Origin: Pararhizobium polonicum
GTDB taxonomy: Bacteria > Pseudomonadota > Alphaproteobacteria > Rhizobiales > Rhizobiaceae
Direction of reading: 5' to 3'
DNA length: 64,000 bases
Assembly: GCF_001687365.1 (NCBI RefSeq)
Contig: NZ_LGLV01000011.1
Location: 62,001 to 126,000, forward strand
Below the pieces are notes generated by a model. That model did not search any database. It was not told where the DNA came from and saw only the letters and a list, made by a program, of their open reading frames with translations. Positions 36,987 through 47,260 of this stretch are shown piece by piece (the first letter of the stretch is position 1; every line of letters begins with the position of its first letter). The position numbers and the translations under genes were made by a program.

Positions 36987-37775
36987 TCATGCGGCGAAAT
37001 TGAACTCCGCTGCCACCGGCACGTGATCGGACGGCTTTTCCCAGGCGCGCACGTGCTTTTCGACATTCGTCGAGATCAGCTTGTCGGCCGCTTCCGGCGA
37101 CAGCATCAGATGATCGATGCGGATGCCGAAATTCTTCGGCCAGCAGCCGGCCTGATAATCCCAGAATGTATAGAGCGGCGTCGTATCCGTTGTTGCGCGG
37201 ACGGCATCGGTGAAGCCGAGATTTTCGAGGCGGCGGAATGCCTGGCGCGTGCGCGGCTGGAACAGCGCGTCGTTCTGCCAGACCTTGACGTCCCAGCAAT
37301 CATGCGGCTCGGCGATGACGTTGTAGTCACCCGCCAGAATCAGCGGTTCTTCCAGGGCAAGCCGACTCTGCGCAAAAGCATTGAGGCGGTCCATCCAGGA
37401 CAGTTTATACGGATATTTCTCCGTTTCGACCGGATTGCCGTTCGGCAGGTAGAGCGAGCAGACGCGGATTGCACCGCCTTCGATCGAAAACACACCTTCA
37501 ATGAACCGGGACTGCTCGTCGGAATCATTGCCCGGCAAGCCGCGATTGACTTCGTCCGGCCGCAGCTTCGAAAGAAGAGCGACGCCGTTGAAGCCCTTCT
37601 GGCCGTGGGTCTCGACATGATAGCCAAGCGCTTCGATTTCCGCGCGCGGAAAGCCTTCGTCCATCGTTTTGATTTCCTGAAGGCAGACGATATCGGGCTG
37701 CGATTCCTTCAGCCAGGCCACGAGGACGTCGATGCGGGCCCTGACGCCGTTGATGTTCCAGGTAACGATTTTCAT
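36987..37775 (-). CDS. xthA: Exodeoxyribonuclease III (AP endonuclease)
   Basis: A 262-residue EEP-fold nuclease of the ExoIII/XthA family, which incises abasic sites and trims 3' blocks in base-excision repair. Motifs: MKIVTWNINGVRAR at the start, CLQEIKTMDEGFP with the metal-binding Glu, GDYNVIAEPHDCWD and the terminal PSDHVPVAAEF with the catalytic Asp-His. The first residue is coded by ATG at 37775. It is divergent from cls and converges with exoR; a small GC hairpin (36980-36996) covers the two ends. Confidence 0.95.
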   Translation of the reverse strand: MKIVTWNINGVRARIDVLVAWLKESQPDIVCLQEIKTMDEGFPRAEIEALGYHVETHGQKGFNGVALLSKLRPDEVNRGLPGNDSDEQSRFIEGVFSIEGGAIRVCSLYLPNGNPVETEKYPYKLSWMDRLNAFAQSRLALEEPLILAGDYNVIAEPHDCWDVKVWQNDALFQPRTRQAFRRLENLGFTDAVRATTDTTPLYTFWDYQAGCWPKNFGIRIDHLMLSPEAADKLISTNVEKHVRAWEKPSDHVPVAAEFNFAA

Positions 37776-37921
37776 GCGGTTGACGTCCTTTTGGCTGCGG
37801 CGCGAAGGCCTGCTTTCCTTTTAGCCCCGGTGGTTTCTTTTGACAAATCCGATGTGCAGGGAAGGCGTTATGAGGAGCGTGTCGAATTGCTTCCTGACCC
37901 CGGCCCGCTATAGTCGAGAGC

Positions 37922-39382
37922 ATGATCGTTGTGCTCACAACCTACTGGCCGCATGTTCTGGCCGTGCTCTCCGTCGTCCTCGGTGTGCCGGCTGCCATTC
38001 ACGCCACGATGACCAAGGACGAGGTGCGCTCGGCGCTCGGCTGGGTCGGTGTGATCCTTCTGTCGCCTGTGATCGGCGCGCTCATCTATGCGGTTGCCGG
38101 CATCAATCGCATTCGCCGCTCGTCGATCGGACAGCAGCGGTCGCTGTTTCGCGAGCGCGGACCGGATGCCATGGGCCGGTTCGATATTTCGAGTGCCGTT
38201 GTCGCTGATCGGTTCGGCCAGCGATTCGGGGCGATGAAGCTGCTGGGAGACCGCGTCAGCCGGCATCGCATGTGCGGCGGAAACGGCATCACCATGCTGG
38301 AGGGCGGCGATGCCGCCTACGCGATGATGCTGCAGCAGATCGCGGCTGCAACGCGTTCCATTCTGCTCGAGACCTATATTTTTGACCGCGACCCCGTCGG
38401 ACTGCGCTTTGCCGATGCGTTGATCGCAGCAGTCAAGCGCGGCGTTACGGTGCGGATACTGATCGACGCGGTTGGTGCGCGATATTCGGTCCCGAGTATC
38501 GTCGGCTATCTGCAGGCCGGTGGGGTGACGGTGAGGGTTTTCAACGGCAACATCATCATGGGGCTGCGGCTCCCTTACGCCAATCTGCGCACGCACCGGA
38601 AAATCCTTGTGGTCGATGGCGCCGTTGCCTTTACCGGCGGCATGAACATCCGCTCCGGGTTCACGGCGGAATTTGCCGGCGATGACCAGGCGCGCGATAC
38701 GCATTTCCGTGTATCTGGACCGGTCGTTGCCGATCTCTTTCAGGTGGCATCGGAAGACTGGCAGTTTGCCAGCCGGGAAGCGCTGGACGGTGAAGCGTGG
38801 AAAATTTCGCTTGCGCCGCAACAGCAGAAGCCGGCGATGCTGATGCGCGCCGTGCCGTCCGGTCCCGACCGGGCCAACGAATCCAACCACAAGATGATGA
38901 TGGGGGCGTTTTCGATCGCACGGCGGAATATCCGCATCATGTCGCCTTATTTCCTGCCGGACCGGGAGCTGATCAGCGCCCTTGTTACGGCGGCCATGCG
39001 CGGGGTCGAGGTCGATATCATCGTTCCGGCCGTCAACAACCTGATGCTGGTCGATCGTGCCATGACGGCGCAGTTCGACCAGCCCCTTAAGGGCGGGTGC
39101 CGCATCTGGCGGGCCACCGGTGCTTTCAATCACGCCAAGCTGATGACGGTGGATGATCGCTGGACCTATGTCGGCTCCTCGAATCTCGATCCGCGCTCGC
39201 TGCGGCTGAATTTCGAGATCGATCTGGAAGTGCTGGACGCCGGTTTCGCCGGCGCCGTCGGCCAGAAAATCCAGACGGTGCTGAAGAATGCACAGCCGGT
39301 GACGCTAGCCGACCTGCGCGCCAAGCCGTTTGCCACGCGTCTGCTCAACAAGATTTTCTGGCTGGGGTCGCCCTATCTGTAG
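37922..39382 (+). CDS. cls: Cardiolipin synthase (phospholipase D family)
   Basis: A 486-residue membrane-bound enzyme with two HKD motifs: HRKILVVD from His225 and HAKLMTVD from His404, each followed by the GSSN/GGMN-type segment. Two N-terminal membrane helices (about 8-26 and 40-60) are as in bacterial cardiolipin synthases of the ClsA type, which join two phosphatidylglycerol molecules into cardiolipin and glycerol. The start ATG 37922 fits the membrane anchor. It converges with the Fe-S carrier gene, 15 bases apart. Exact substrate use (PG or PE) cannot be read from sequence. Confidence 0.92.
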   Translation: MIVVLTTYWPHVLAVLSVVLGVPAAIHATMTKDEVRSALGWVGVILLSPVIGALIYAVAGINRIRRSSIGQQRSLFRERGPDAMGRFDISSAVVADRFGQRFGAMKLLGDRVSRHRMCGGNGITMLEGGDAAYAMMLQQIAAATRSILLETYIFDRDPVGLRFADALIAAVKRGVTVRILIDAVGARYSVPSIVGYLQAGGVTVRVFNGNIIMGLRLPYANLRTHRKILVVDGAVAFTGGMNIRSGFTAEFAGDDQARDTHFRVSGPVVADLFQVASEDWQFASREALDGEAWKISLAPQQQKPAMLMRAVPSGPDRANESNHKMMMGAFSIARRNIRIMSPYFLPDRELISALVTAAMRGVEVDIIVPAVNNLMLVDRAMTAQFDQPLKGGCRIWRATGAFNHAKLMTVDDRWTYVGSSNLDPRSLRLNFEIDLEVLDAGFAGAVGQKIQTVLKNAQPVTLADLRAKPFATRLLNKIFWLGSPYL

Positions 39383-39397
39383 GGCGATGCGCTTTCG

Positions 39398-39730
39398 TCA
39401 GACCGAGAAGCTCGTGCCGCAGCCGCAGCTCGCCACCGCATTCGGGTTCTTGATCTGGAAGGATTGGCCGAGCAGATTGTCGACGAAGTCGATTTCGGAG
39501 CCGCTCATATAGACCAGCGACAGGCTGTCGATCAGCACCTTCGCCTCGCCCTTCTCCAGAATGAGGTCGTCATCGTCGGCATCGCCGACCAGATCGAACT
39601 TGTAGGAAAAGCCCGAACATCCGCCGCCTTCGACGGAAACGCGCATGGCCTTTTTCTCGGCATCCGATTTCAGGATCACGGCAATGCGTTTTGCCGCCGA
39701 GTCCGAGAGAGTTACAGTTTCAGTGGTCAT
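39398..39730 (-). CDS. erpA: A-type iron-sulfur carrier (ErpA/IscA/SufA family)
   Basis: A 110-residue HesB/IscA-family protein which accepts Fe-S clusters and passes them to apoproteins. All three conserved cysteines are present: Cys38 in GGGCSGF and Cys102/Cys104 in SCGCGTSF. The [19 protein letters not shown] region is the family signature. In rhizobia this stand-alone gene next to dgt is annotated as ErpA-like; its choice over IscA or SufA here rests on that context and not on decisive residues. It is divergent from dgt. Confidence 0.9.
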   Translation of the reverse strand: MTTETVTLSDSAAKRIAVILKSDAEKKAMRVSVEGGGCSGFSYKFDLVGDADDDDLILEKGEAKVLIDSLSLVYMSGSEIDFVDNLLGQSFQIKNPNAVASCGCGTSFSV

Positions 39731-39938
39731 ATCTACCTCCTGCCGGGGTCAAGAACCGGAGAGATTCGCTGTTTACGTCACCCGTCGTCCAGTATTACCG
39801 ACAGCCGGGAAGGATCGATTGCGCAGCAAATCCTTGTTTTCGTTCAAGGTCCGGGTGTTTTCCACTCGGTGCTTTCCTGCAGCGCCCACTATAGGTATGA
39901 AGGCTTTAATACCGCGTCAATGGGATGCTGAACGGGAA

Positions 39939-41156
39939 ATGACATTGGACAGACATGCGCTTGGTTTCGGTGCCGGTGAACGTGCGATTTTCGCCTCCGA
40001 TCCGTGGGCGAGCCGGGGACGGCTGTTTCCGGAAACCGGCAGCCTGACGCGCTCGGATTTCCAGCGCGACCGCGACCGTATCGTTCATACCACGGCCTTC
40101 CGCCGCCTGAAGCACAAGACCCAGGTCTTCATCGCCGCCGACGGCGACCATTATCGCACACGGCTGACCCATACGATCGAGGTCGCGCAGATCGCCCGTG
40201 CGCTGGCCCGTGCGCTGAAGCTGGACGAGGATCTCGCCGAGGGGGTCGCGCTCGTCCATGATTTCGGCCACACGCCCTTTGGCCATACCGGCGAAGACGC
40301 GCTGCACGAAATGCTCGAGCCCTACGGCGGCTTCGATCATAATGCGCAGTCTTTGCGCATCGTCACCAAGCTTGAACGCCGATACGCCGAATTCGATGGC
40401 CTCAATCTGACATGGGAGAGCCTGGAAGGGCTGGTCAAGCACAATGGACCACTGGTGGCTGCGAGCGGCGAGGGCATGCGTGGCCCGGTTCCCCAGCCCA
40501 TTCTCGACTATTGCGCCGTGCACGATCTGGAGCTGGCGAGCTTTGCCAGCCTCGAAGCACAGGTGGCGGCGATTGCCGACGATATCGCCTACAACACCCA
40601 CGATATCGATGACGGATTGCGGTCCGGCTATCTGACGTTCGAGATGTTGGAAGAAATTCCCTTCCTGGCCGGCCTGATGCGCGAGGTCGGAGGCCGCTAT
40701 CCGGGGCTGGAGGCAAGCCGCTTCACCCACGAAATCATGCGCCGTCAGATCACCGCCATGGTCGAGGATGTGATCACTGTCGCGCAGGACAATCTCAAGG
40801 ATATTCGCCCCGACAGCGCAGCGGACGTGCGCAATGCGGGCAGGGTGATTGCCACGTTCTCCGGCGACATGTCGAAGACGGACCAGCAGATCAAGAAGAT
40901 GCTGATGACACGGATCTATCGCCATCCCGAGGTGATGCGTGTTCGCGCCAATGCGGCCCAGATCGTCACCGACCTCTACAACGCCTTCATGGCCGACCCG
41001 CGTGAGATGCAGAAGCATTACTGGATAGACCAGATCGCCGGCATGGCCGAACCTGCCAAGGCCCGCCATGTGGGCGACTATCTGGCCGGAATGACCGATA
41101 CTTATGCCATTGCCGTGCACCAGCGCTTGTTTGACCATACTCCTGATTTGCGGTAG
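39939..41156 (+). CDS. dgt: Deoxyguanosinetriphosphate triphosphohydrolase-like protein
   Basis: A 405-residue HD-domain dNTPase that removes triphosphate from deoxynucleotides and so tunes dNTP pools. Conserved residues are in [19 protein letters not shown], the first metal His at 78 (RLTHTIEV), the HD pair at 107-108 in [11 protein letters not shown], and the distal Asp in [15 protein letters not shown] chose ATG 39939 ([10 protein letters not shown]), the start used in rhizobial homologues as I recall them; ATG 39897 would add 14 residues. The annotation keeps '-like' since this branch (type 2) is broader in substrate than E. coli Dgt. Confidence 0.93.
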   Translation: MTLDRHALGFGAGERAIFASDPWASRGRLFPETGSLTRSDFQRDRDRIVHTTAFRRLKHKTQVFIAADGDHYRTRLTHTIEVAQIARALARALKLDEDLAEGVALVHDFGHTPFGHTGEDALHEMLEPYGGFDHNAQSLRIVTKLERRYAEFDGLNLTWESLEGLVKHNGPLVAASGEGMRGPVPQPILDYCAVHDLELASFASLEAQVAAIADDIAYNTHDIDDGLRSGYLTFEMLEEIPFLAGLMREVGGRYPGLEASRFTHEIMRRQITAMVEDVITVAQDNLKDIRPDSAADVRNAGRVIATFSGDMSKTDQQIKKMLMTRIYRHPEVMRVRANAAQIVTDLYNAFMADPREMQKHYWIDQIAGMAEPAKARHVGDYLAGMTDTYAIAVHQRLFDHTPDLR

Positions 41157-41253
41157 TCACCGCGCCGGTTACGGCAGCAGCGAACATATCGGGCTGTCAG
41201 CGGCCTGAACGATATTAACGCGATCTCGCGCGCCTTTAGGCGGAGCAGAGCGG

Positions 41254-43023
41254 ATGGGTGCCATGAATCTTTTCACTGACTTCGGATCAAGAATTAAAAA
41301 CGTCCTGGAAGCGCTTGATATCGTGCGTGAAAATCGATCAGAGCTTGATTTCAGCCGAATCAGCGTTGAATCGCCCCGTGACGCGAGCCATGGTGACGTC
41401 GCGACGAATGCGGCAATGGTGCTGGCCAAGCCGCTCGGCACCAATCCGCGTGCGCTTGCCGACCAGATCGTCGCCAAGCTGCAGGAAGATCCGGAAGTGG
41501 CCGGTGTCTCGGTGGCTGGCCCTGGCTTCATCAACGTCAAGCTTTCGGTTGCCTATTGGCAGAAGCTGCTGGCCGTGATGGTTGCCGAAGGCACCGCATA
41601 CGGCAAGAGCACGGTCGGTGCCGGCCGCAAGGTCAATGTCGAATATGTCTCGGCCAATCCGACCGGTCCGATGCATGTCGGCCATTGCCGTGGTGCCGTC
41701 GTCGGCGACACGCTGGCCAACCTGCTGGAGTTTGCCGGTTACGAGGTGACCAAGGAATATTACATCAACGACGCCGGCTCGCAGATCGATACGCTCGCCC
41801 GGTCCGCTTTCCTGCGGTACCGCGAGGCGCTCGGCGAAAAGATCGGCGAAATCCCGGCTGGGCTCTATCCCGGCGATTATCTCGTTCCGGTCGGCGAGGC
41901 GCTGGTGCATGAATTCGGCACCAGCCTTCGGCTCATGCCGGAAGACAAGTGGATGCCGCTGGTCAAGGACCGGACCATCGATGCGATGATGGTGATGATC
42001 CGTGAGGATTTGGCAGCTCTCAACGTTCATCACGACGTCTTCTTCTCCGAGCGGACCCTGCATGCCGACGGCGCCGGACGGATCCGTAACGCCATCAACG
42101 ACCTGACCTTCAAGGGCCATGTCTACAAGGGCGCCTTGCCGCCGCCGAAGGGGCAGCTGCCGGAAGACTGGGAAGACCGCGAACAGACCCTGTTCCGCTC
42201 GACCGAAGTCGGTGACGATATCGACCGGCCGCTGATCAAGTCGGACGGTTCCTATACTTACTTTGCCGCCGACGTTGCCTATTTCAAGGACAAGTTCGAT
42301 CGCGGCTTCAACGAAATGATCTATGTGCTGGGGGCCGACCATGGTGGTTACGTCAAGCGGCTTGAGGCTGTGGCGCGCGCCGTTTCCGGCGGCTCTTCGA
42401 AGCTGACGGTGCTTCTGTGCCAGCTCGTCAAACTCTTCCGTGACGGCGAGCCGGTGAAGATGTCGAAGCGCTCTGGCGATTTCGTCACGCTGCGGGATGT
42501 GGTCGAGGAAGTCGGCCGGGATTCCGTGCGGTTCATGATGATCTATCGCAAGAGTTCGGAACCGCTGGACTTCGACTTTGCCAAGGTGACAGAACAGTCG
42601 AAGGATAACCCGGTCTTCTACGTGCAGTATGCCCATGCGCGTTGCATGTCGGTTTTCCGGCAGGCGGCTGAAGCTTTTCCGGATATCGACTTCGCGACCG
42701 TCGATCTCGCCGGCGCTATCGAAGGCAATATCTCCGATTCGAACGAGCTGCAGCTGGTTGCCAAGCTGGCAGAATATCCGCGTGTTATCGAGGCTGCGGC
42801 ACTGTCGCAGGAGCCTCACAGGATCGCGTTTTACCTCTATGATCTTGCCAGTGCCTTCCATGCGCACTGGAATAAAGGTAAAGATGCTCATGAATTACGT
42901 TTTGTTAACGATAAAAATGGAGAATTGACCGTTGCCAGACTAGGGTTGGTGCGTGCTGTCGCCTCGGTGTTGAAGTCGGGCCTGTCTATTACAGGTACCG
43001 CTGCACCGGATGAGATGCGATAG
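41254..43023 (+). CDS. argS: Arginyl-tRNA synthetase
   Basis: ArgRS, 589 residues, a class I synthetase. HVGH is at 141-144 within [14 protein letters not shown], and the KMSK equivalent at 402-405 in [14 protein letters not shown]. The N-terminal add-1 domain ([17 protein letters not shown]) recognises the tRNA D-loop, and the C-terminal helical domain the anticodon. ATG 41254 has CGGAG eight bases ahead; ATG 41263 (MNLFTDF) is the start most homologues use and cannot be excluded. Within the gene, 42871-42930 is unusually AT-rich (18 G/C in 60), see findings. It is followed 63 bases later by the SPOR gene. Confidence 0.96.
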   Translation: MGAMNLFTDFGSRIKNVLEALDIVRENRSELDFSRISVESPRDASHGDVATNAAMVLAKPLGTNPRALADQIVAKLQEDPEVAGVSVAGPGFINVKLSVAYWQKLLAVMVAEGTAYGKSTVGAGRKVNVEYVSANPTGPMHVGHCRGAVVGDTLANLLEFAGYEVTKEYYINDAGSQIDTLARSAFLRYREALGEKIGEIPAGLYPGDYLVPVGEALVHEFGTSLRLMPEDKWMPLVKDRTIDAMMVMIREDLAALNVHHDVFFSERTLHADGAGRIRNAINDLTFKGHVYKGALPPPKGQLPEDWEDREQTLFRSTEVGDDIDRPLIKSDGSYTYFAADVAYFKDKFDRGFNEMIYVLGADHGGYVKRLEAVARAVSGGSSKLTVLLCQLVKLFRDGEPVKMSKRSGDFVTLRDVVEEVGRDSVRFMMIYRKSSEPLDFDFAKVTEQSKDNPVFYVQYAHARCMSVFRQAAEAFPDIDFATVDLAGAIEGNISDSNELQLVAKLAEYPRVIEAAALSQEPHRIAFYLYDLASAFHAHWNKGKDAHELRFVNDKNGELTVARLGLVRAVASVLKSGLSITGTAAPDEMR

Positions 43024-43086
43024 TATTGTCACCATTTACCCACAATGCACTGGCAATGACTGGCTAGTAAGTTGTGAGTGGAGCGC

Positions 43087-46065
43087 ATGGCAGACAAACA
43101 ATTGGCACGAAGCGGGACTGCGGAATTCGACGTTTTGGCGGATGATGATCCATTGGCCGAACTCGCCCGCATTGTCGGCTATGACAATCGTCCCGCGGTC
43201 CAGCAGCTGCAGGAGCTCGAAAAACACCGCGATCTGATTCGCCAGGAGCCGGTGCTCGATCTGGAGGACGAACTCCTGCGGGAGTTCGATGTTTATGACG
43301 CGCCGCAGGTCGCTCCACCGGTGCATGTCGCTGAACCTGCGCCTGTCGAAGAGCCTGTCTCCTTCACTCCGCTTGAAGCGGAATATGATTTTGCTCCCGC
43401 GCAGTCCGTCGAACCGGCAGTGGTCGAATATCAGGCGGAAGAGCTTCCTTTCGAGCCCGTGGCCGATGCTGCCGCATCCGTGATGCCTGTTGCTAAAGAG
43501 CCGGCTTTCGTGGAGGCCGATCCTTTCGAAGCCAGCACGCAGTCTGAGCCTGTCGCTCAGTCCTGGCCGCAGGAGCCGGAGGCTGCCGCCCCGGACGTCG
43601 GCAATGGCTGGGCGGTCGAGCAGTGGAACGAACCGGTTTTTGACGGAACGGATCTCGAGCGCGAACTTGAGCTGTCCATCGGCTATGATGAAACCCTGGT
43701 CGAGACGCCGGACGTTGAAACCCAGCAGACACCGCGCTTCGAACCGGAAGCGGATTTCGCCGCACATGAGGAACGTTCCGACGCGTCTGTCGCTTCGCCT
43801 GTGTTCGAAGAGCCTGTTGCATTCGAGCCCGTCGATGACTTTCGCGCTGAAATCGAGCAGCCGGTAGCAGATGTTGCCGTGCCGGAAGCGCGTGCGCAGG
43901 ACGATCTGCCTGAATGGCAGCCCGAGCCTGCACCTGTCTCTGGCGATGTCGTCATCTCGCCCAAGGACCCGCATGGCATCGACGCCCTTTTGGCCGATAT
44001 CGAGCGGTTTCCGGTTCCCGCAACCGCCGCTGCAAAGGCGGTTTCGTCGCCGGACGTCACACGCAAGGTCAATTATCCCTTCACCCCGTCCTTCAGCCGC
44101 GCCACACCTGTCGCCTCGACTGGCGGCGTGTTGTCACAGAAGGCATTTGCGACGCCACTTGCCGCGGCGGTCGTACCATCGCCTGTCGTGGCGCCCGTCC
44201 CGGCAGCTGTCGCCGAGGCGGCCTACCAGCCTGCCGAGACATTCGTGGAGCCGGTGGTGATCGAGGCCGCCCCGGCTCTGAAGCCGGTCACCGACGCGGA
44301 GCCGGATTTCGATCTCGACACGTTCGAGCTGGATCTTTCCGGTATCGATCTGGACATTGATCCCTCCGAATTCGAGCTTGCCGCGCAGGAAACGGCCTTT
44401 GCGCCCGTCAATGCGGCGCCGGTCAACGTTACGCCCGTCAAGCCCGTCGCGGCCGAACCGGTCATCGCCTATGCGGCACCCGTCACGGATATTCGGCCGG
44501 TCCGCGAGCAGGTCGCAGAAGAGCCGGAAAGCGTGCTGGCTTTCGATCCGTCGATGATCGCGGAAACGGAAGAGAGCGTGGCGACGATCGGCGATCTCAA
44601 TGTGCCGCAATTGCCTGTCGTCGAGCAGGAACGTCCCGTTGTCCATCAGCCGGACTACGATCTCGATATCGACGCTGAAATGGCGCAGCTTTTTGGCACG
44701 CCGAGCCGTGCCACGCCAAGTTCCGACCGGGTTGCCGAAGACGAGCATGGGTTCGGCTCCGTTGCCCAGTCCGTCTCGCCGGCCGTTTCTTCGGGCGCCC
44801 GCGTCGAAGAAGATTTCGATGAGTTCGAAAAGGCCATGGAAGAGGATTTCCGGTTGTCGCTGACCCAGCGCCAGGACACCGATCCATCTTCGGACCGCCT
44901 TGCCGTTGGTTCGGGCTATACGGATAACAGCGATTACGACGACGAACGCACCGGCGTGAACAAGCGCCGTATGATGCTGCTGGCCGCGGCTGTTGCCGGT
45001 CTGGCGATCTTCGGCGGCGTTGGCGTCTATGCCTTCATGGGCGGCGGTTCAGCGCTTTCCGGCGGAGAACCGAAGATCATTCTGGCTGACAAGACGCCGG
45101 TCAAGATGGTGCCTGTTGAGAAGGGCGGCAAGACCGTTCCGAACCAGGACAAGGCCGTCTACGACCGCGTTGCCGGCGCACAGGACACCATGCCGCAGCA
45201 AGGCACTCTGGTCTCTTCCACGGAAGAGCCGGTGGATGTCGTCCAGCGGACCCTGACGCCGGAGAACCTGCCGCTCGAAGGTGCCAATGACGATCTGCCC
45301 GGCGTGACGCCGGTGGACGATGATGGCAGCGACCGGCTTTTGCCTGATGGACAGACGGCGGAAAACGCTGCTGCCGATGAAGACCAGTCGCCTGCCGTAT
45401 CGCCGCGCAAGGTCCGCACGATGATCGTCAAGCCGGATGGCACCCTGGTTGCCCGCGAGGAGCCCGCTGCGACGAACGTCGCTTCGGCAGAGACCAATGC
45501 AAACAAGGGCGATCCGCAGGTCAAGGTCGTCAAGACCACGACGGTGACGCAGACAGCCTCGACCTCGCAATCCCAGCCGGTCGCCGCTCAGCTTGCCGCG
45601 CAAGGCCAGAAAAGCGCGCTTGCCGAGGCCGCCGATGCGGCAGTCGAGGAAACGGCACCGGTTCGCTCCGTTAAGACCTCAGCGGTTGCCGACACCAGTC
45701 CGGTGCCTCAGACGCGTCCGGTCGCGGAGCAGGCCAAGGTTGTCGATACCTTCAAGAACGATCAGGCCGCTGCCCAGCCGGTTGCTGAGGCCAAGCCTGT
45801 CGAAACGGCTTCCATCGCGCCAGGCACTTACGTGATCCAGATCGCTTCGCTGCCGTCCGAAGCCGAAGCCCAGGCGTCCTACAAGTCGCTGTCCGGCAAG
45901 TTCGGCGGTGTGATCGGCGGCAAGGGCGTCGATATCAAGAAGGCCGAGATTGCCGGCAAGGGCACCTATTTCCGGGTGCGTATCCCGGCCGGTACCCGCG
46001 ATGCCGCCAACGCGCTGTGCTCGCAATACAAGAGCGCCGGCGGCAGCTGCCTCGTGACGAGGTAG
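43087..46065 (+). CDS. Large SPOR-domain membrane protein
   Basis: A 992-residue single-pass membrane protein ending in a SPOR domain. The N-terminal 620 residues would be cytoplasmic: a conserved LADDDPLAELARIVGYDNRP (about 20-38) followed by a long Glu/Pro/Val/Ala-rich acidic stretch with repeated EPV and FEP units. A membrane helix (about 628-652, MLLAAAVAGLAIFGGVGVYAF) leads to a Thr/Val/Gln-rich periplasmic linker, and the SPOR domain at about 913-992 (YVIQIASLPSEAEAQASYK, then YFRVRIPAG). SPOR domains bind denuded peptidoglycan glycans at division sites. ATG 43087 follows TGGAG. The argS-SPOR-nagZ-scpA order is familiar in rhizobia. Confidence 0.88.
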   Translation: MADKQLARSGTAEFDVLADDDPLAELARIVGYDNRPAVQQLQELEKHRDLIRQEPVLDLEDELLREFDVYDAPQVAPPVHVAEPAPVEEPVSFTPLEAEYDFAPAQSVEPAVVEYQAEELPFEPVADAAASVMPVAKEPAFVEADPFEASTQSEPVAQSWPQEPEAAAPDVGNGWAVEQWNEPVFDGTDLERELELSIGYDETLVETPDVETQQTPRFEPEADFAAHEERSDASVASPVFEEPVAFEPVDDFRAEIEQPVADVAVPEARAQDDLPEWQPEPAPVSGDVVISPKDPHGIDALLADIERFPVPATAAAKAVSSPDVTRKVNYPFTPSFSRATPVASTGGVLSQKAFATPLAAAVVPSPVVAPVPAAVAEAAYQPAETFVEPVVIEAAPALKPVTDAEPDFDLDTFELDLSGIDLDIDPSEFELAAQETAFAPVNAAPVNVTPVKPVAAEPVIAYAAPVTDIRPVREQVAEEPESVLAFDPSMIAETEESVATIGDLNVPQLPVVEQERPVVHQPDYDLDIDAEMAQLFGTPSRATPSSDRVAEDEHGFGSVAQSVSPAVSSGARVEEDFDEFEKAMEEDFRLSLTQRQDTDPSSDRLAVGSGYTDNSDYDDERTGVNKRRMMLLAAAVAGLAIFGGVGVYAFMGGGSALSGGEPKIILADKTPVKMVPVEKGGKTVPNQDKAVYDRVAGAQDTMPQQGTLVSSTEEPVDVVQRTLTPENLPLEGANDDLPGVTPVDDDGSDRLLPDGQTAENAAADEDQSPAVSPRKVRTMIVKPDGTLVAREEPAATNVASAETNANKGDPQVKVVKTTTVTQTASTSQSQPVAAQLAAQGQKSALAEAADAAVEETAPVRSVKTSAVADTSPVPQTRPVAEQAKVVDTFKNDQAAAQPVAEAKPVETASIAPGTYVIQIASLPSEAEAQASYKSLSGKFGGVIGGKGVDIKKAEIAGKGTYFRVRIPAGTRDAANALCSQYKSAGGSCLVTR

Positions 46066-46087
46066 GCTGGCGGAAAAACGGATTTTC

Positions 46088-46117
46088 AAAAGGCGTGGCG
46101 TAACAGCCGCGCCTTTT
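46088..46117 (+). terminator. Rho-independent terminator after the SPOR gene
   Basis: AAAAGGCGTGGC (46088-46099) pairs with GCCGCGCCTTTT (46106-46117) with one wobble and a six-base loop; the right arm ends in a T-run. Confidence 0.85.
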
Positions 46118-46210
46118 GGTTTTCAAGGCAGGCTGCAATAGCTGTGAATGATTGTCGGGGTTGGCCAAACTGGCATTCGCCTTGCGGGCAGCAACGACTA
46201 TGATTTCGAC

Positions 46211-47227
46211 ATGACCGAATCAAAAGCATTCATTTCAGGCTGCAAGGGCCTGACCCTCACCTCCGATGAAAAGGCCTTCTTTGCCGGTGAGCGGCCATGG
46301 GGCTTCATTCTCTTCGGACGCAATATCGGCGAACCCGAGCAGATTGCCGATCTGACGGCCGCGTTGCGCGACAGTATCGGCAATCCCGATGCTCCCGTGC
46401 TGATCGACCAGGAAGGCGGCCGTGTCCAGCGCATCCGTCCGCCGATCGTCGCGCAATATCCGAATGGAGCCGCGATCGGTGAAATTTACCGCCGGGATCG
46501 CGAACAGGGACTGCGCGCCGCGTGGCTGATGTCGCGGCTGCATGCCTTCGACCTGATGCGGTTCGGCATCACTGTGGATTGCCTGCCTGTACTCGACGTG
46601 CCGATCGAGGGCAGCAGCGATGTCATCGGCAATCGCGCCTATGGCTACGATCCGCGCGCCGTCGCAGAAATTGGCGCCGCCGCCGCTGCAGGCCTCAAGG
46701 CAGGCGGCATGCTGCCTGTCATGAAGCATATGCCGGGCCATGGCAGGGCCTTTGTCGATTCCCATCACAAGCTGCCGGTCGTGGATACCGCCTTCGACGA
46801 ACTGGCCGGAAGCGATTTCCTGCCCTTCGTTGCCATGAAGAACGAGCTGATGGGGATGTCCGCCCATATCGTCTTTACCGCCATCGATCCGGACAATCCG
46901 GCGACGACCTCTGCCAAGGTCGTGCGCGAGGTCATCCGTGGCCATATCGGTTTTGATGGATTGCTGTTATCGGACGATGTCTCGATGAACGCCCTGGCGG
47001 GCGATATCGAGACGCGGGCACGCGGTATTGTTGCGGCCGGCCTCGATATTGTGTTGCATTGCCACGGCATCATGGATGAAATGCTTCAGGTCGCACGCGT
47101 GGCCCCGGTCATTTCCGGTGATACGTTGCGCCGGGTGAAAGCGGTCGAGGCAGGCTTTGCCAAGCCGGACGCAGCCGACGAGGCAGCGCTGCGCGACGAG
47201 TTCAACGGCATGCTGGCCATCGCATAG
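46211..47227 (+). CDS. nagZ: Beta-N-acetylhexosaminidase NagZ
   Basis: A GH3-family cytosolic enzyme of 338 residues which cuts GlcNAc from anhydro-muropeptides during peptidoglycan recycling; in other bacteria its products induce AmpC beta-lactamase. Key features: LIDQEGGRVQRI near the start of the barrel, the KHMPGHGRAFVDSHH loop with the catalytic Asp-His dyad, and GLLLSDDVSMNAL with the nucleophile Asp. Chosen start is ATG 46211; the upstream in-frame part to 46148 is not conserved-looking. It follows the SPOR gene and precedes scpA. Confidence 0.95.
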   Translation: MTESKAFISGCKGLTLTSDEKAFFAGERPWGFILFGRNIGEPEQIADLTAALRDSIGNPDAPVLIDQEGGRVQRIRPPIVAQYPNGAAIGEIYRRDREQGLRAAWLMSRLHAFDLMRFGITVDCLPVLDVPIEGSSDVIGNRAYGYDPRAVAEIGAAAAAGLKAGGMLPVMKHMPGHGRAFVDSHHKLPVVDTAFDELAGSDFLPFVAMKNELMGMSAHIVFTAIDPDNPATTSAKVVREVIRGHIGFDGLLLSDDVSMNALAGDIETRARGIVAAGLDIVLHCHGIMDEMLQVARVAPVISGDTLRRVKAVEAGFAKPDAADEAALRDEFNGMLAIA

Positions 47228-47260
47228 GGGGCACGCGCTGATTTCAGGGGTAGGGCAATC

